Shown here: positions 8,538 through 17,720 of the stretch, piece after piece | Layout of the letters: the number at the start of each line of letters is the position of its first letter | Numbering within the stretch: the first letter of the stretch is position 1 | Assembly: GCF_004364975.1 (NCBI RefSeq) | Contig: NZ_SOBW01000007.1 | Span: 1,116,001 to 1,180,000, forward strand | Direction: 5' to 3' | Source of the DNA: Gelidibacter sediminis | GTDB lineage: Bacteria; Bacteroidota; Bacteroidia; Flavobacteriales; Flavobacteriaceae | Length of the DNA: 64,000 nucleotides | The notes under the pieces: generated by a model | Told to the model about the DNA's origin: nothing | The model's database searches: none | The model's input: only the letters and a program-made list of their open reading frames with translations | Made by a program: the position numbers and the translations under genes

Positions 8538-9020
8538 ATGAAACTTATATCATTTTTTTCAGTCATCTTTATGATGGTTGTCGGTCCGGCAAACTGTTCT
8601 GACGCTAAAAAAATTCAAAAAACACCTCCAATGGCTATTGGTAAAGCATATTATGAATCGTGGACTTCAGAAGTGAAATCTGAAGGTTCAGGGTACAATC
8701 TTTTCATACCTGTTAGTGAAAAGGACGATAGTATGTTGACTTTAGATTCTGTTTATTTTAGAAATCAGATCGTCAAATTGACAAAGAAAACTACAGATGC
8801 AGGTAGTGTTTATATAGGGGAATTTAAAAATCCTCAACCTACCAACGTCGATATTATTATGAGCAGTGATCCTATGGATGAAATGGCTAATAAAACACCT
8901 GTGGTTACACAGAAGATTCCATATGAATTGAAACCAACCGAGGCCATGGTGAGCTATACCGTTAATGGTGAGAGCTTGAATTTTAAAATTGAGAACATCC
9001 AGGAGAAACCTTCAAAGTAA
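8538..9020 (+). CDS. Hypothetical secreted protein
   Basis: I start it at the ATG at 8538 (MKLISFFSVIFMMVVGPANC), giving 160 aa; the longer reading frame would begin inside the atp terminator. The first 19 or so residues form a signal peptide. A cysteine at residue 20 (PANCSD) could be lipidated, but Asn at -1 is not a good lipobox. The mature part is polar, with beta-strand-like segments and no motif I recognise (VKLTKKTTDAGSVYIGEFK, VSYTVNGESLNFKIE). It is an isolated gene between the atp terminator and the flippase gene. Function unknown. Confidence 0.7.
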   Translation: MKLISFFSVIFMMVVGPANCSDAKKIQKTPPMAIGKAYYESWTSEVKSEGSGYNLFIPVSEKDDSMLTLDSVYFRNQIVKLTKKTTDAGSVYIGEFKNPQPTNVDIIMSSDPMDEMANKTPVVTQKIPYELKPTEAMVSYTVNGESLNFKIENIQEKPSK

Positions 9021-9138
9021 ATTTTAAAGCCTTTAAATCGCCTAAAAAGACATCTTTTCAGGCTATGTATTGGGAAAATATTCATAATTGTTTAATCCTG
9101 CCAGAATCCCTATTTTTAACCCATAATTAAAAACCACC

Positions 9139-10602
9139 TTGAGCGGATTCAAATCTCTATTTAAGCAGACTTTCATTTATGGGTTAGCCACAGTGCTGCC
9201 GCGCATGTTGAGTTTCCTATTGGTGCCTTTGTACACTACAAAAGGCGTGCTTTCATCTGTTGGTGAATATGGAAAAGTTTCCATTATTTTTTCCTGGTTT
9301 GTAATTTTTAATGTCATCCTTTCCTATGGAATGGAAACTGCCTTCTTCAGGTTTTTTAATAAAGAAGACGATCAAGAGAAAGTGGTTGGCACTTCAGCAA
9401 TATCCTTGATTGTTTCATCGCTCGGCTTTTTTGCTTTGGCGTTTTTATTCAAGTCGCAGATTTCAGCCCTGACAGATATTAAACAAGAATACATTTCATT
9501 AGTCATTTGGATTCTCTTATTGGATGCTTTGGTCATAATTCCGTTTGCATGGCTCAGGGCGAAAGGAAAATCAATGCGCTTTGCGGTGTTAAAAATCGCG
9601 AGTGTGGTCGTTAACTTAGGGTTGAACGTTTTCTTTTTAATCTACTTAAAGAAATGGGCTGAAAACAGTGCATTCTTTGAATCCGTATACATTCCTAATT
9701 TTGAAATCAACTATATTTTCATTTCCAATTTAGTTGCAAGCGCGGTGACCTTGGTGTTGATGCTAAGTTTTTATTTTAAGATCCAGTACCGATTTGATCA
9801 TGCGCTTTTCAAGAAAATGATGCGTTATGCCATGCCGGTATTAATCGCTGGAATTGCGTTTTCGGTCAATGAAACCTTTGATCGTATCCTATTGGATTAT
9901 TTACTACCTGAAGATATTGCAGACACTAAAATCGGGATGTATTCAGCCTGTTATAAAATAGCAGTTTTTATGACCTTGTTCGCAACTGCGTACCGCTTAG
10001 GAATTGAGCCTTACTTCTTCAGCCACGCTAAAAGTGAAAATCCGCAGAAAAATTATGCACTAATTCTTGAGTTCTTTGTAGCTTTTGGGTCCATAATGTT
10101 GTTGGGTATTGTTGTCTTTGCCGATGTTTTAAAGCCTTATATTGTGAGAAGCGAAGAATATTGGGAAGCCATGTGGATTGTGCCGTTAATATTGATTGCT
10201 AATTTGTGCTTAGGTATTTATCATAATCTTTCAGTGTGGTATAAAGTGACTGATAGAACGAAGTTTGGCGCCTATATTTCAGTTTTTGGTGCGATAATAA
10301 CTTTGGTTCTAAATTTTTGGTTGATACCAATAATGGAATATCGAGGCTCCGCTATAGCCACATTAGTAGCTTATGCCAGTATGATGGCTGCTTCTTATTA
10401 TTACGGACAAAAATATTACCCCATTCCGTATAACTTAAAAAAAATGGGACTGTATTTATTGGTTTCATCCGCTTTTTCGGTAATTTCGTTTTATGTGTTT
10501 CGGGAGAATTATATGGTGGGAATCAGCTTACTTTTGACATTTTTAACCATGGTAGTGCTGCTCGAAAAAGATCAAATCAAACAAATCATACATACTAAAT
10601 AG
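9139..10602 (+). CDS. Oligosaccharide flippase family protein (Wzx/MurJ-like, MOP superfamily)
   Basis: The 487-aa protein has about 14 predicted transmembrane helices from end to end, starting with FIYGLATVLPRMLSFLLVPL, an opening typical of flavobacterial polysaccharide flippases. The start is TTG at 9139 (encoded SGFKSLFKQT follows); the next in-frame ATG would delete part of helix 1. Family role: moving lipid-linked sugars across the inner membrane for surface polysaccharide or peptidoglycan. The neighbours dut and a sugar nucleotidyltransferase follow on the same strand, 58 bp and about 720 bp downstream, consistent with a conserved flavobacterial cell-surface cluster. The substrate cannot be told from sequence. 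Confidence 0.85.
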   Translation: MSGFKSLFKQTFIYGLATVLPRMLSFLLVPLYTTKGVLSSVGEYGKVSIIFSWFVIFNVILSYGMETAFFRFFNKEDDQEKVVGTSAISLIVSSLGFFALAFLFKSQISALTDIKQEYISLVIWILLLDALVIIPFAWLRAKGKSMRFAVLKIASVVVNLGLNVFFLIYLKKWAENSAFFESVYIPNFEINYIFISNLVASAVTLVLMLSFYFKIQYRFDHALFKKMMRYAMPVLIAGIAFSVNETFDRILLDYLLPEDIADTKIGMYSACYKIAVFMTLFATAYRLGIEPYFFSHAKSENPQKNYALILEFFVAFGSIMLLGIVVFADVLKPYIVRSEEYWEAMWIVPLILIANLCLGIYHNLSVWYKVTDRTKFGAYISVFGAIITLVLNFWLIPIMEYRGSAIATLVAYASMMAASYYYGQKYYPIPYNLKKMGLYLLVSSAFSVISFYVFRENYMVGISLLLTFLTMVVLLEKDQIKQIIHTK

Positions 10603-10660
10603 CATAAATTCTCATTTTAGACGTTTGTCTTTTTTGAGATCTTTGCGTTAACATAAACTT

Positions 10661-11095
10661 ATGACTATTAAAATTATCAATAAATCCAATCACGCCTTAC
10701 CTCATTATGAAACCATTGCTTCTGCCGGTATGGATTTGCGGGCCAATTTATCAGAATCGAGAATTTTAAAACCGTTGGAAAGAAGCATTGTAGGCACTGG
10801 CCTATTCATTGAACTTCCTGTAGGTTATGAAGCACAGGTACGTCCTAGAAGCGGACTCGCTGCTAAAAACGGCATTACGGTCTTGAATGCTCCAGGAACC
10901 ATTGATGCCGACTACAGAGGCGAAATTGGCGTCATTTTGGTGAATTTATCCAATGATGATTTTGAGATTGCAAACGGCGAACGTATTGCACAGTTGGTCA
11001 TTGCCAAACATGAGCGTGCCGAATGGACGGCAGTTGAAACGCTCTCGGAAACCAAACGCGGTGAAGGGGGGTTTGGTTCCACTGGAACTAAGTAA
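10661..11095 (+). CDS. dut: dUTP diphosphatase (dUTPase)
   Basis: The 144-aa trimeric dUTPase hydrolyses dUTP to dUMP and PPi, keeping uracil out of DNA and feeding dTMP synthesis. All five family motifs are visible: motif 1 SAGMDLRAN (about 22-30), motif 2 [10 protein letters not shown] (about 66-75), motif 3 with the catalytic aspartate in [14 protein letters not shown] (about 80-93), motif 4 GERIAQLVI, and the C-terminal Gly-rich motif 5 [10 protein letters not shown]. Upstream, GATCTTTG at 10638-10645 resembles a Bacteroidota -7 box, so it may have its own promoter despite the nearby flippase gene. Confidence 0.97.
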   Translation: MTIKIINKSNHALPHYETIASAGMDLRANLSESRILKPLERSIVGTGLFIELPVGYEAQVRPRSGLAAKNGITVLNAPGTIDADYRGEIGVILVNLSNDDFEIANGERIAQLVIAKHERAEWTAVETLSETKRGEGGFGSTGTK

Positions 11096-11178
11096 ATTGC
11101 AATTTTTTGATATATGACATATGTTCTGATGGCGTCTGCTAAAATATCAAAGAAAAGTTTTTTAAAATTATGATGTCT

Positions 11179-11198
11179 GGTTGAGCGCAGTCGAAACC
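11179..11198 (+). repeat. GAGCGCA-loop hairpin element, copy 3
   Basis: GGTT (11179-11182) / AACC (11195-11198) around the loop GAGCGCAGTCGA, identical in the loop to copy 2. It lies in the 222-bp gap between dut and the nucleotidyltransferase gene. Confidence 0.55.
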
Positions 11199-11256
11199 TA
11201 GGCCGACAATATGAATATTCACAACATCTTGTTAATAGATAAATAAGAATAGAACA

Positions 11257-11317
11257 TGCCTCCGCAGGCATCAATAAGTTTAACTAATAAAAAATACCTG
11301 TCTACGCAGGCATTACT
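11257..11317 (+). repeat. Two short palindromes before the nucleotidyltransferase start
   Basis: GCCT/AGGC at 11257-11268 and CCTG/CAGG at 11297-11310, the second followed by CATTACT and the ATG at 11318. Both contain GCAGGCAT, and the second shares GGCATTACTATG with the atpH start. Confidence 0.55.
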
Positions 11318-12337
11318 ATGAAAATAATTGTACCAATGGCAGGACGTGGATCACGTTTGCGCCCTCACACTTTAACCGTACCTAAACCTTTAATTCCTGT
11401 AGCCGGACAACCTATTGTCCATCGCTTAGTAAAAGATATTGTCAAAGTGTTGGATCAACCAATTGAGGAGATTGCCTTTATTTTGGGTGACCCTGCATTT
11501 TTTGGTGATGATGTTGTTGATAGTCTAAAGAAATTGGCCTCCAACTTAGGGGCTAAAGCTTCCATTTACCGTCAAGATCAGCCTTTGGGCACAGGCCACG
11601 CCATTATGTGTGCTAAAGAGTCTTTAACGGGCCCTGCGGTAATTGCTTATGCGGACACTTTGATTAGAGCTGATTTTAACCTAGATCCTACTGCCGATGC
11701 CGTTATTTGGGTAAAGCAAGTGGACCAACCAGAAGCTTACGGCGTGGTCAAATTAAATGCACAAGAAGAAATTATAGAACTCGTGGAGAAACCACAAGAT
11801 TTTGTAAGTGATTTGGCTGTTATTGGCATATACTACTTTAAGGATGTTGGCGTTCTTAAACAGGAACTGCAACATGTTTTGGATAATAATATCATCAATG
11901 GTGGCGAATATCAAATTAACGATGGTATTAAAGGCATGATGGCCAAAGGCAAGATTTTTAAAACCGGAGAAGTTGCGGAGTGGATGGATTGTGGTAATAA
12001 AGCAGTAACGGTAGAAACGAACACGAGAATGTTAGGATTTCTTAATGCTGACGGCGATGAAGACATGGTTGCTTCCTCTGTAAAATTAGAGAATGCAACA
12101 ATTATTGAGCCGTGTTATATTGGTGAAAATGTCGTTCTGAAGAACACAACCATCGGTCCCAATGTGTCTATTGGTAATCATTGTAATATTACGGATTCTA
12201 CCATTAAAAATAGTTTGATACAAACCCATGCCACCATTAAAAATGCTAATTTTGATGAAGCTATGATTGGTAATCATGTGCAGTATGACGGTAAGTATAA
12301 AAAGGTGAGTATTGGCGATTATTCCGTCCTAGAATAG
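11318..12337 (+). CDS. Sugar-phosphate nucleotidyltransferase with left-handed beta-helix tail
   Basis: The 339-aa enzyme opens with the nucleotidyltransferase signature GRGSRLRPHTLTVPKPLIPV (about residues 9-28) and has the base/sugar site motif DQPLGTGHAI (about 87-96) and ADT (about 112-114). Residues about 245-339 are hexapeptide repeats of a left-handed beta helix (IIEPCYIGENVVLKNTTIG). The layout resembles GlmU, RmlA or GDP-mannose pyrophosphorylase-type enzymes making activated sugars for envelope polymers; the exact sugar and NTP are not determinable. It precedes the TPR/DUF4292/EnvC operon by 61 bp, so it may share a transcript with it. Confidence 0.9.
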   Translation: MKIIVPMAGRGSRLRPHTLTVPKPLIPVAGQPIVHRLVKDIVKVLDQPIEEIAFILGDPAFFGDDVVDSLKKLASNLGAKASIYRQDQPLGTGHAIMCAKESLTGPAVIAYADTLIRADFNLDPTADAVIWVKQVDQPEAYGVVKLNAQEEIIELVEKPQDFVSDLAVIGIYYFKDVGVLKQELQHVLDNNIINGGEYQINDGIKGMMAKGKIFKTGEVAEWMDCGNKAVTVETNTRMLGFLNADGDEDMVASSVKLENATIIEPCYIGENVVLKNTTIGPNVSIGNHCNITDSTIKNSLIQTHATIKNANFDEAMIGNHVQYDGKYKKVSIGDYSVLE

Positions 12338-12398
12338 ACGATTTCAATCGCGCTGTAGTTTTAAGAAGGCGATTATTTAATCAAGAGGTAAAATTCTA

Positions 12399-13760
12399 AT
12401 GAATTATAAACACTACATTATAGCATGTATATTAGCGATTTGTTGTAGCGCTCAGACGAGTTACGCCCAAATTGACTTCAATCAAAAACCAACGGACGAC
12501 CTTGGCAATGTGGAAGACCAATTTCAAGAATATTTTTTTGAAGCGTTAAAACAGCAAGGCATTGAAAACTATCAACGCGCTATAGATGCACTGATGAAAT
12601 GCAAACAATTGGATGATAAATCTGTAGTATATTATCAACTCGGTAAAAATTATAATAAGCTTAAAAATTTTGGTGCTGCTGAGGATGCTTTAAAAAAAGC
12701 AGTTTCTAAAGAACCCGAAAACGAATGGTATTTAGATGAACTTTATGATGTCTATAACCAACAAGGGGATACCAAAAAAGCGATAAAAACCGTCAAGCAA
12801 TTAGTAAAACACCATCCAGATTACCGTCAGGATTTAGCGTCATTGTATATTAAGAGTAAAGATTACAAAGAGGCTTTAAAACTATTGGATGAACTGGACA
12901 AGGAATTTGGAATTAGTGCAGACCGAGATTATTTGAGAAATCAAGTTTATTCGATTACCGGACGTGACGCCGATAGAATTGACAACCTTCAAGAGCGTTT
13001 AGATAAAAACCCGGAAGACGAAACCAATTATCTGACGCTCATTTATCGCTATAGTGAAACGGGCGAAACTGAGAAAGCTTTTAATACGGCGCAACAATTG
13101 TTAAAAGTACACCCAGAATCTAAACTAGTGCATTTGGCATTATATAAATTTTATCTTGATAAAAATCAAACGGAAAGTGCTATTGCGTCCATGAAAATTG
13201 TGTTGACTGCGCCTGAAATTAATCCAGATGCCAAAACCAAGGTACTTAATGATTTTATAAATTTTGTGGCTAAAAATCCGCAGCACGAAAAGGATTTAAT
13301 TGATGTTACCGCCATGATTGACGACAGTAAAAGCTTTAGAACCTTAGTAGAACTGGCGCAGTACTACTTAAAACTGGAAGACAAACCAAAAGCTTTGATG
13401 TATTTTGAAGACGCTTTAAAATTAGAGCCTACTAATTTTGCGGTTATTAAGGATGCCCTACTACTCCAAATAGATTTAGATCTTAATGAGAAGGCCGTTA
13501 GCAAAAGTCAAGAGGCAATAGAACTCTTCCCAGCACAGCCGATTCTGTACCTCATAAATGGTGTAGCACATAATCATTTAAAACAGGCTAAAAAGGCCAT
13601 TACAAGTCTAGAATCAGGCTTAGATTACGTTATTGAAGACCCTAAAATGGAAGCTGATTTTTACACCCAATTAAGTATAGCCTATAAGCTTAGTAATAAT
13701 AATACCAAATCTGAAACGTTTGCAAAAAAGGCAGCCGCATTAAAAAACCCTAATAAATGA
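12399..13760 (+). CDS. Secreted tetratricopeptide repeat protein
   Basis: The 453-aa protein has a cleavable-looking signal peptide (residues 1-23, ending TSYAQ) and then about ten TPR-like helix pairs through the C-terminus, for example YYQLGKNYNKLKNFGAAEDA and ALMYFEDALKLEPTNFAVI. No enzymatic motif is seen. Such repeats mediate protein contacts; by context it probably acts in the periplasm as part of an envelope assembly system. Its stop overlaps the start of the next lipoprotein gene by 4 bp (ATGA), so the two are translationally coupled. Confidence 0.85.
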   Translation: MNYKHYIIACILAICCSAQTSYAQIDFNQKPTDDLGNVEDQFQEYFFEALKQQGIENYQRAIDALMKCKQLDDKSVVYYQLGKNYNKLKNFGAAEDALKKAVSKEPENEWYLDELYDVYNQQGDTKKAIKTVKQLVKHHPDYRQDLASLYIKSKDYKEALKLLDELDKEFGISADRDYLRNQVYSITGRDADRIDNLQERLDKNPEDETNYLTLIYRYSETGETEKAFNTAQQLLKVHPESKLVHLALYKFYLDKNQTESAIASMKIVLTAPEINPDAKTKVLNDFINFVAKNPQHEKDLIDVTAMIDDSKSFRTLVELAQYYLKLEDKPKALMYFEDALKLEPTNFAVIKDALLLQIDLDLNEKAVSKSQEAIELFPAQPILYLINGVAHNHLKQAKKAITSLESGLDYVIEDPKMEADFYTQLSIAYKLSNNNTKSETFAKKAAALKNPNK

Positions 13761-14530
13761 GAGTTTATAAACTAAGTGCACTAATACTTTTACTGGTGCT
13801 AAGCGCCAGTTGTAGATCTACCAAAACTTTAACCAGTACTGCGGAGATTGATGATAGTATGACCGCAAAACAGATTATTAGAGAAAATGCGAAGCAAGAT
13901 GTGCAATTTAAAACCTTGCAAGCCAAGCTACGTATAGACTATACTGAAGGTGATAAAAGTAATGGCACTACCGTAAATTTGAGAATGGAAAAAGATAAGG
14001 TCATCTGGATGAGTGCTCCTTTGGCTGTAGCCCGTGTGATGATTACCCAAGATAGTGTGAAGTTCTATGATAAGCTTAACAACCAATACTTTGATGGCGA
14101 TTTTACATTGCTCACTCGGCTACTGGGGACGGATATCGATTTTAAAAAAATTCAAAACATTTTCCTTGGAGAGCCTATTTTTAATCTTAAGGATGATACA
14201 TATGTCACAGTTCCCAATGAGGAATCTTATGTTTTAAAACCTAAGGACCAACGTGCATTGTTTGAGTTATTTTTTCTTGTTAATCCTGGGTTTTTTAAAT
14301 TGGATTCCCAACAATTATATCAGCCAAATGAGAAACGCATGCTTCAGATAGATTACAATAAATATCAAGAGGTGAGCAAACAAATTTTTCCTGAAAACAT
14401 TCGTATTATTGCATTGGAAAATAATGATGAAATCATCATTGATCTCGATTTTAAAGCGATCAGTTTGAATGGCGAAGTGCGTTTCCCCTTCAATATTCCG
14501 TCAGGATTTAAAGAAATTGAACTTGAATAA
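13757..14530 (+). CDS. DUF4292-type outer-membrane lipoprotein (LolB-like fold)
   Basis: The 257-aa lipoprotein has signal peptide and lipobox LSASC (Cys at residue 19). The body matches my memory of the DUF4292 family: QDVQFKTLQAKLRIDYTEGD near residues 48-67, then RMEKDKVIWMSAPLAVARVM, a beta-rich lipocalin/LolA-LolB-like pattern in which lipid-exposed tryptophan and proline are typical. This suggests a carrier or anchor for hydrophobic cargo in the periplasm, which is inference. It is the middle gene of a tightly packed trio, with a 4-bp overlap with the TPR gene and a 1-bp overlap (TAATG) with the EnvC-like gene. Confidence 0.82.
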   Translation: MRVYKLSALILLLVLSASCRSTKTLTSTAEIDDSMTAKQIIRENAKQDVQFKTLQAKLRIDYTEGDKSNGTTVNLRMEKDKVIWMSAPLAVARVMITQDSVKFYDKLNNQYFDGDFTLLTRLLGTDIDFKKIQNIFLGEPIFNLKDDTYVTVPNEESYVLKPKDQRALFELFFLVNPGFFKLDSQQLYQPNEKRMLQIDYNKYQEVSKQIFPENIRIIALENNDEIIIDLDFKAISLNGEVRFPFNIPSGFKEIELE

Positions 14531-15753
14531 TGCGTTACCAACCTAACATTTACCGATTGATCTTATTTTTTAGCTTGTGTAGTTTCACCATGACCGCACA
14601 AAGCCAAAAACAACAGGAGTTGGAAGCCAAGCGTCAAGCTATTTTAAAGGAAATTCAACAAATCAACAATTTACTCTTTACCAAAAGGAAGGAGGAGAAA
14701 TCCATACTTTCTACTGTTGAAGATTTAAATTACAAAGTAAATGTTCGCAAAAACCTTATAAAAATTACTAATGATCAAGCTAATTTGTTAACTAGGGAAA
14801 TCAATACCAATCAGAAGGAAATTAGTACGCTAAGAGATCAGTTAACACATTTAAAGGAAGATTATGCTGCCATGGTGGTTAAATCTTATAAAAGCAAATC
14901 AGAACAAAGCCGCGTGATGTTTTTGCTGTCTTCAGAAAACTTTAAGCAGGCGTATAAGCGACTTCAATACATTAGACAATATACAGACTATCAAAAGGAG
15001 CAAGGCGAAGAAATAAGACGTAAAACTGAGAAATTACAGGCGCTGAATACAGAATTATTACAACAGAAAAAGGATAAGGATAAACTGATTGAAGAAAACC
15101 GATTGGCCAAGCAGAAATTGGAAGAGGATGTAAAAGAGCATCAAAAACTGATGGCCTCCGTCAGAAAGAACATGAGTTCTTATGCTTCTCAAATTAAAAC
15201 GAAGCAACAGGAAGCAGATCGAATTGACCGCGAAATTGAAAAGTTAATTAGAGAAGCTATTGCCGCATCTAATAAAAAAGCAGGCAAATCTGAAACGACT
15301 TCCAAAGGTTTTTCATTAACACCCGAAGCAAAAGCCCTAGAGGCCAAATTCGAGTCAAATAAAGGACGTTTGCCTTGGCCGGTTCGCACGGGAGTTGTGA
15401 AGGTAAAATACGGTAAACAGCGTTCATTAATTGATAATACTATTGAAATCAACAGTAATGGTATCCGAATTGCAACAGACAAAAACGCTAAGGTACGTTC
15501 AGTCTTTAACGGAGAAGTGCTAGCCGTGCAAAGTACGAAAAACGGGAATCCATGGATTTTGATCCAGCATGGTAATTACATTACAGTATATAAGAATCTT
15601 TCCAAAGTATATGTGTCAAAAGGCAACCAAGTAACTACGAACCAAGATATTGGTGAAGTGTTTACTGACCCTTCAAATGGAGAGAGTATGTTGAGCTTTG
15701 CCATCTATAAAGACTCAAAATTTCAGGATCCTTCGGTTTGGATAGCAAGGTAA
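14530..15753 (+). CDS. EnvC-like murein hydrolase activator (coiled coil plus degenerate LytM domain)
   Basis: The 407-aa protein has a signal peptide (about 1-25), a long coiled coil (about 25-250) rich in Gln, Lys and Glu, and a C-terminal LytM/M23 fold (about 285-407). The zinc ligands expected in an active M23 peptidase are missing: the first HxxxD region reads SNGIRIATD, the usual TxYxHL reads TVYKNL, and the HLHFE motif reads MLSFAI. The domain is therefore probably catalytically dead, as in EnvC, which activates cell-wall amidases at the division site. Last gene of the three-gene operon. Confidence 0.88.
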   Translation: MRYQPNIYRLILFFSLCSFTMTAQSQKQQELEAKRQAILKEIQQINNLLFTKRKEEKSILSTVEDLNYKVNVRKNLIKITNDQANLLTREINTNQKEISTLRDQLTHLKEDYAAMVVKSYKSKSEQSRVMFLLSSENFKQAYKRLQYIRQYTDYQKEQGEEIRRKTEKLQALNTELLQQKKDKDKLIEENRLAKQKLEEDVKEHQKLMASVRKNMSSYASQIKTKQQEADRIDREIEKLIREAIAASNKKAGKSETTSKGFSLTPEAKALEAKFESNKGRLPWPVRTGVVKVKYGKQRSLIDNTIEINSNGIRIATDKNAKVRSVFNGEVLAVQSTKNGNPWILIQHGNYITVYKNLSKVYVSKGNQVTTNQDIGEVFTDPSNGESMLSFAIYKDSKFQDPSVWIAR

Positions 15754-15932
15754 TTTGAAATTATAACCCTATAATCGGAATATTTTAGGTTCATTTACAT
15801 TCGGTTATATTGTTTTTAGTGGTTTTGCTGCAATAGTATTATATGCTCACAAAAACACTCAATACAAAATGTATATACTAGCAATATTGACACTTTGTTT
15901 AAGAGCAATACGACTTTTATAGTATACTTTGG

Positions 15933-16442
15933 TTACTGAAATAAGGCTTTTAATTCTGTAGCCTCTTGAGCTTTCATCTTTCCTGCCAATACCAAACTTA
16001 ATTGTTTTCTACGTAAAGCGGCTTCAAATCTGGTCTTTTCCAATTCTGTTTGTGGGGAGATTTCTGGTATTTGAGTTGGACGCCCTGTTTCATCAACTGC
16101 AACAAATGTGTAAATAGCTTCATTGGCTTTTGCTCTAAGCCCAGATTCACGATCTTCAATCCATACGTCCATAAACACTTCCATAGAGGTTTTGAACGCT
16201 CTAGAAACCTTTGCTTCAATAGTTACAACACTTCCTAACGGAATTGTCCTGTTAAACGCCACGTGATTTACAGAGGCCGTAACCACAATACGACGACTAT
16301 GACGTCTTGCTGCAATACTAGCCGCGCGATCCATACGCGCCAAGAGCTCTCCTCCAAATAAATTATTCAGAGGATTGGTCTCACTTGGAAGTACCAAATC
16401 TGTCATAATACAAATCGATTCACTTGGATGTTTGGCTTGCAT
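15933..16442 (-). CDS. Acyl-CoA thioesterase (hot-dog fold)
   Basis: The 169-aa protein has a single hot-dog domain with the family pattern NPLNNLFGGELLARMDRAAS (about residues 22-41), the aspartate/asparagine region of YciA/Acot-type acyl-CoA hydrolases, followed by RIVVTASVNHVAFNRTIPLG. The predicted reaction is hydrolysis of acyl-CoA to free acid and CoA; chain-length preference is unknown. The C-terminal 40 residues form a charged helix. It is monocistronic on the minus strand, converging on the EnvC-like gene, with no clear terminator in the 179-bp gap. Confidence 0.9.
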   Translation of the reverse strand: MQAKHPSESICIMTDLVLPSETNPLNNLFGGELLARMDRAASIAARRHSRRIVVTASVNHVAFNRTIPLGSVVTIEAKVSRAFKTSMEVFMDVWIEDRESGLRAKANEAIYTFVAVDETGRPTQIPEISPQTELEKTRFEAALRRKQLSLVLAGKMKAQEATELKALFQ

Positions 16443-16678
16443 GGGCTATTTTTTTGAATTGATGTGCAAAGATAAGTTGAATTTGTGAATTTTCGTTCAA
16501 CTCTTTAGTTACAGTAAAATTGAATATATGTATAAATGTGACGGATTTCGATAGGTGTTGAGCGCCATAAATGGAAGGTACAGCTTAGACTTATCATTTT
16601 AAAAGAAGGGGAATGCTTAAAATTATAAATTTTGGAAAATGTAGCTTTTAATAGATCCTATCTACAGAAGATTATATA

Positions 16679-17617
16679 CTAATTAAGATCTCTTACCAAC
16701 AACCAAGCTTCTTTGTTGAAGTTCTGACGGATATTGCGCAGCGCCATTAGAGCCTCATTGCTGTCTTTATAGCTGGAATACACTACTTCATGCAACCCAT
16801 ATTTATTAACTCCAATAGTTCTGGCTTTAAACCCTTGGGCTCGGAGTTGTTCCACTTTCTTGTCAGAGTTTTCTGCTACTCTAAACGCACCCGCAATAAT
16901 ATGATACCTGCCTTGTTGCTTTTCAACCTTTAAGGTTGCAGCAGGCAGCGGATTTTCAATCACAAACGTCGCTTCCTGTACTTTGGCGTCCAATTGTTCA
17001 TTAGCAGCTTCTTGTGCTAATTGATTGTGGGTTTCTACTTGATTATTATAAAACGTGGAAGCTGCAAAACCGCCCATAGTTAATGCAATAAGTGCGACTG
17101 CTGCGTATTTAAGATAATTGCGTTTTGCGCGTCTCTCAGGGGTAATGTCAATAGGCAACGTATCTTGTAGGGCTTCTACCCGTTCTTTGTAAACCTCACG
17201 ATTGACATTAGAGACCTTAAATTCAGTCAGTCCAAAAGCATCTGTTAGATAATTACTATTGTTGGAAGGCTCAAAAATGATTTTTCCATCAGCATTCAAA
17301 ATAAGATCCCCAATGTTACTAAAATTTAAGGTTTCACCTTCAATTAAAAACGCATTGATGGACTTAACTTGCTTACTAATTTTTTGTACGGCAACTTCAT
17401 AAGGAATATCTTCAGCATCAGCAATATAACTTGCCAACAAGCCATCATTATGCTTTAATTGCTCATTAAAGGAAATAACTTTTTTTGGAGGATAAAATGT
17501 GTGGCTACTTTCATCCATTTTTGCTGATATGCGTTTGGTTAAAAAGGCACCAAATTCTGGAATCGTTACACAATCGTAACGGTACAGTAAATCGCTTATG
17601 TAAGTTTCTATATGCAT
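16679..17617 (-). CDS. HU-like (CCDC81-type) / SPOR domain membrane protein
   Basis: The 312-aa protein combines three parts. Residues about 1-135 resemble the bacterial HU/IHF-like CCDC81 domains (DCVTIPEFGAFLTKR, then GETLNFSNIGDLILNADGKI). One membrane helix lies at about 167-187 (YAAVALIALTMGGFAASTFY). The C-terminal SPOR domain, about 232-312 (GRYHIIAGAFRVAENSDKKV), would bind denuded peptidoglycan glycans at the septum. The domain order suggests a cytoplasmic N-terminus and a periplasmic peptidoglycan-binding end, possibly linking chromosome or cytoplasmic partners to the division site; that is inference. The divergent neighbour dprA starts 103 bp away. Confidence 0.85.
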   Translation of the reverse strand: MHIETYISDLLYRYDCVTIPEFGAFLTKRISAKMDESSHTFYPPKKVISFNEQLKHNDGLLASYIADAEDIPYEVAVQKISKQVKSINAFLIEGETLNFSNIGDLILNADGKIIFEPSNNSNYLTDAFGLTEFKVSNVNREVYKERVEALQDTLPIDITPERRAKRNYLKYAAVALIALTMGGFAASTFYNNQVETHNQLAQEAANEQLDAKVQEATFVIENPLPAATLKVEKQQGRYHIIAGAFRVAENSDKKVEQLRAQGFKARTIGVNKYGLHEVVYSSYKDSNEALMALRNIRQNFNKEAWLLVRDLN

Positions 17618-17720
17618 TGAAACAAAGTTAGAAAATTTTGATTTTCGTGGAAATTAAAGCATCACTATTTATTAACATTGCTTAAATTTAAACCGTTTTC
17701 CCTCTTAATCAATACTATAA

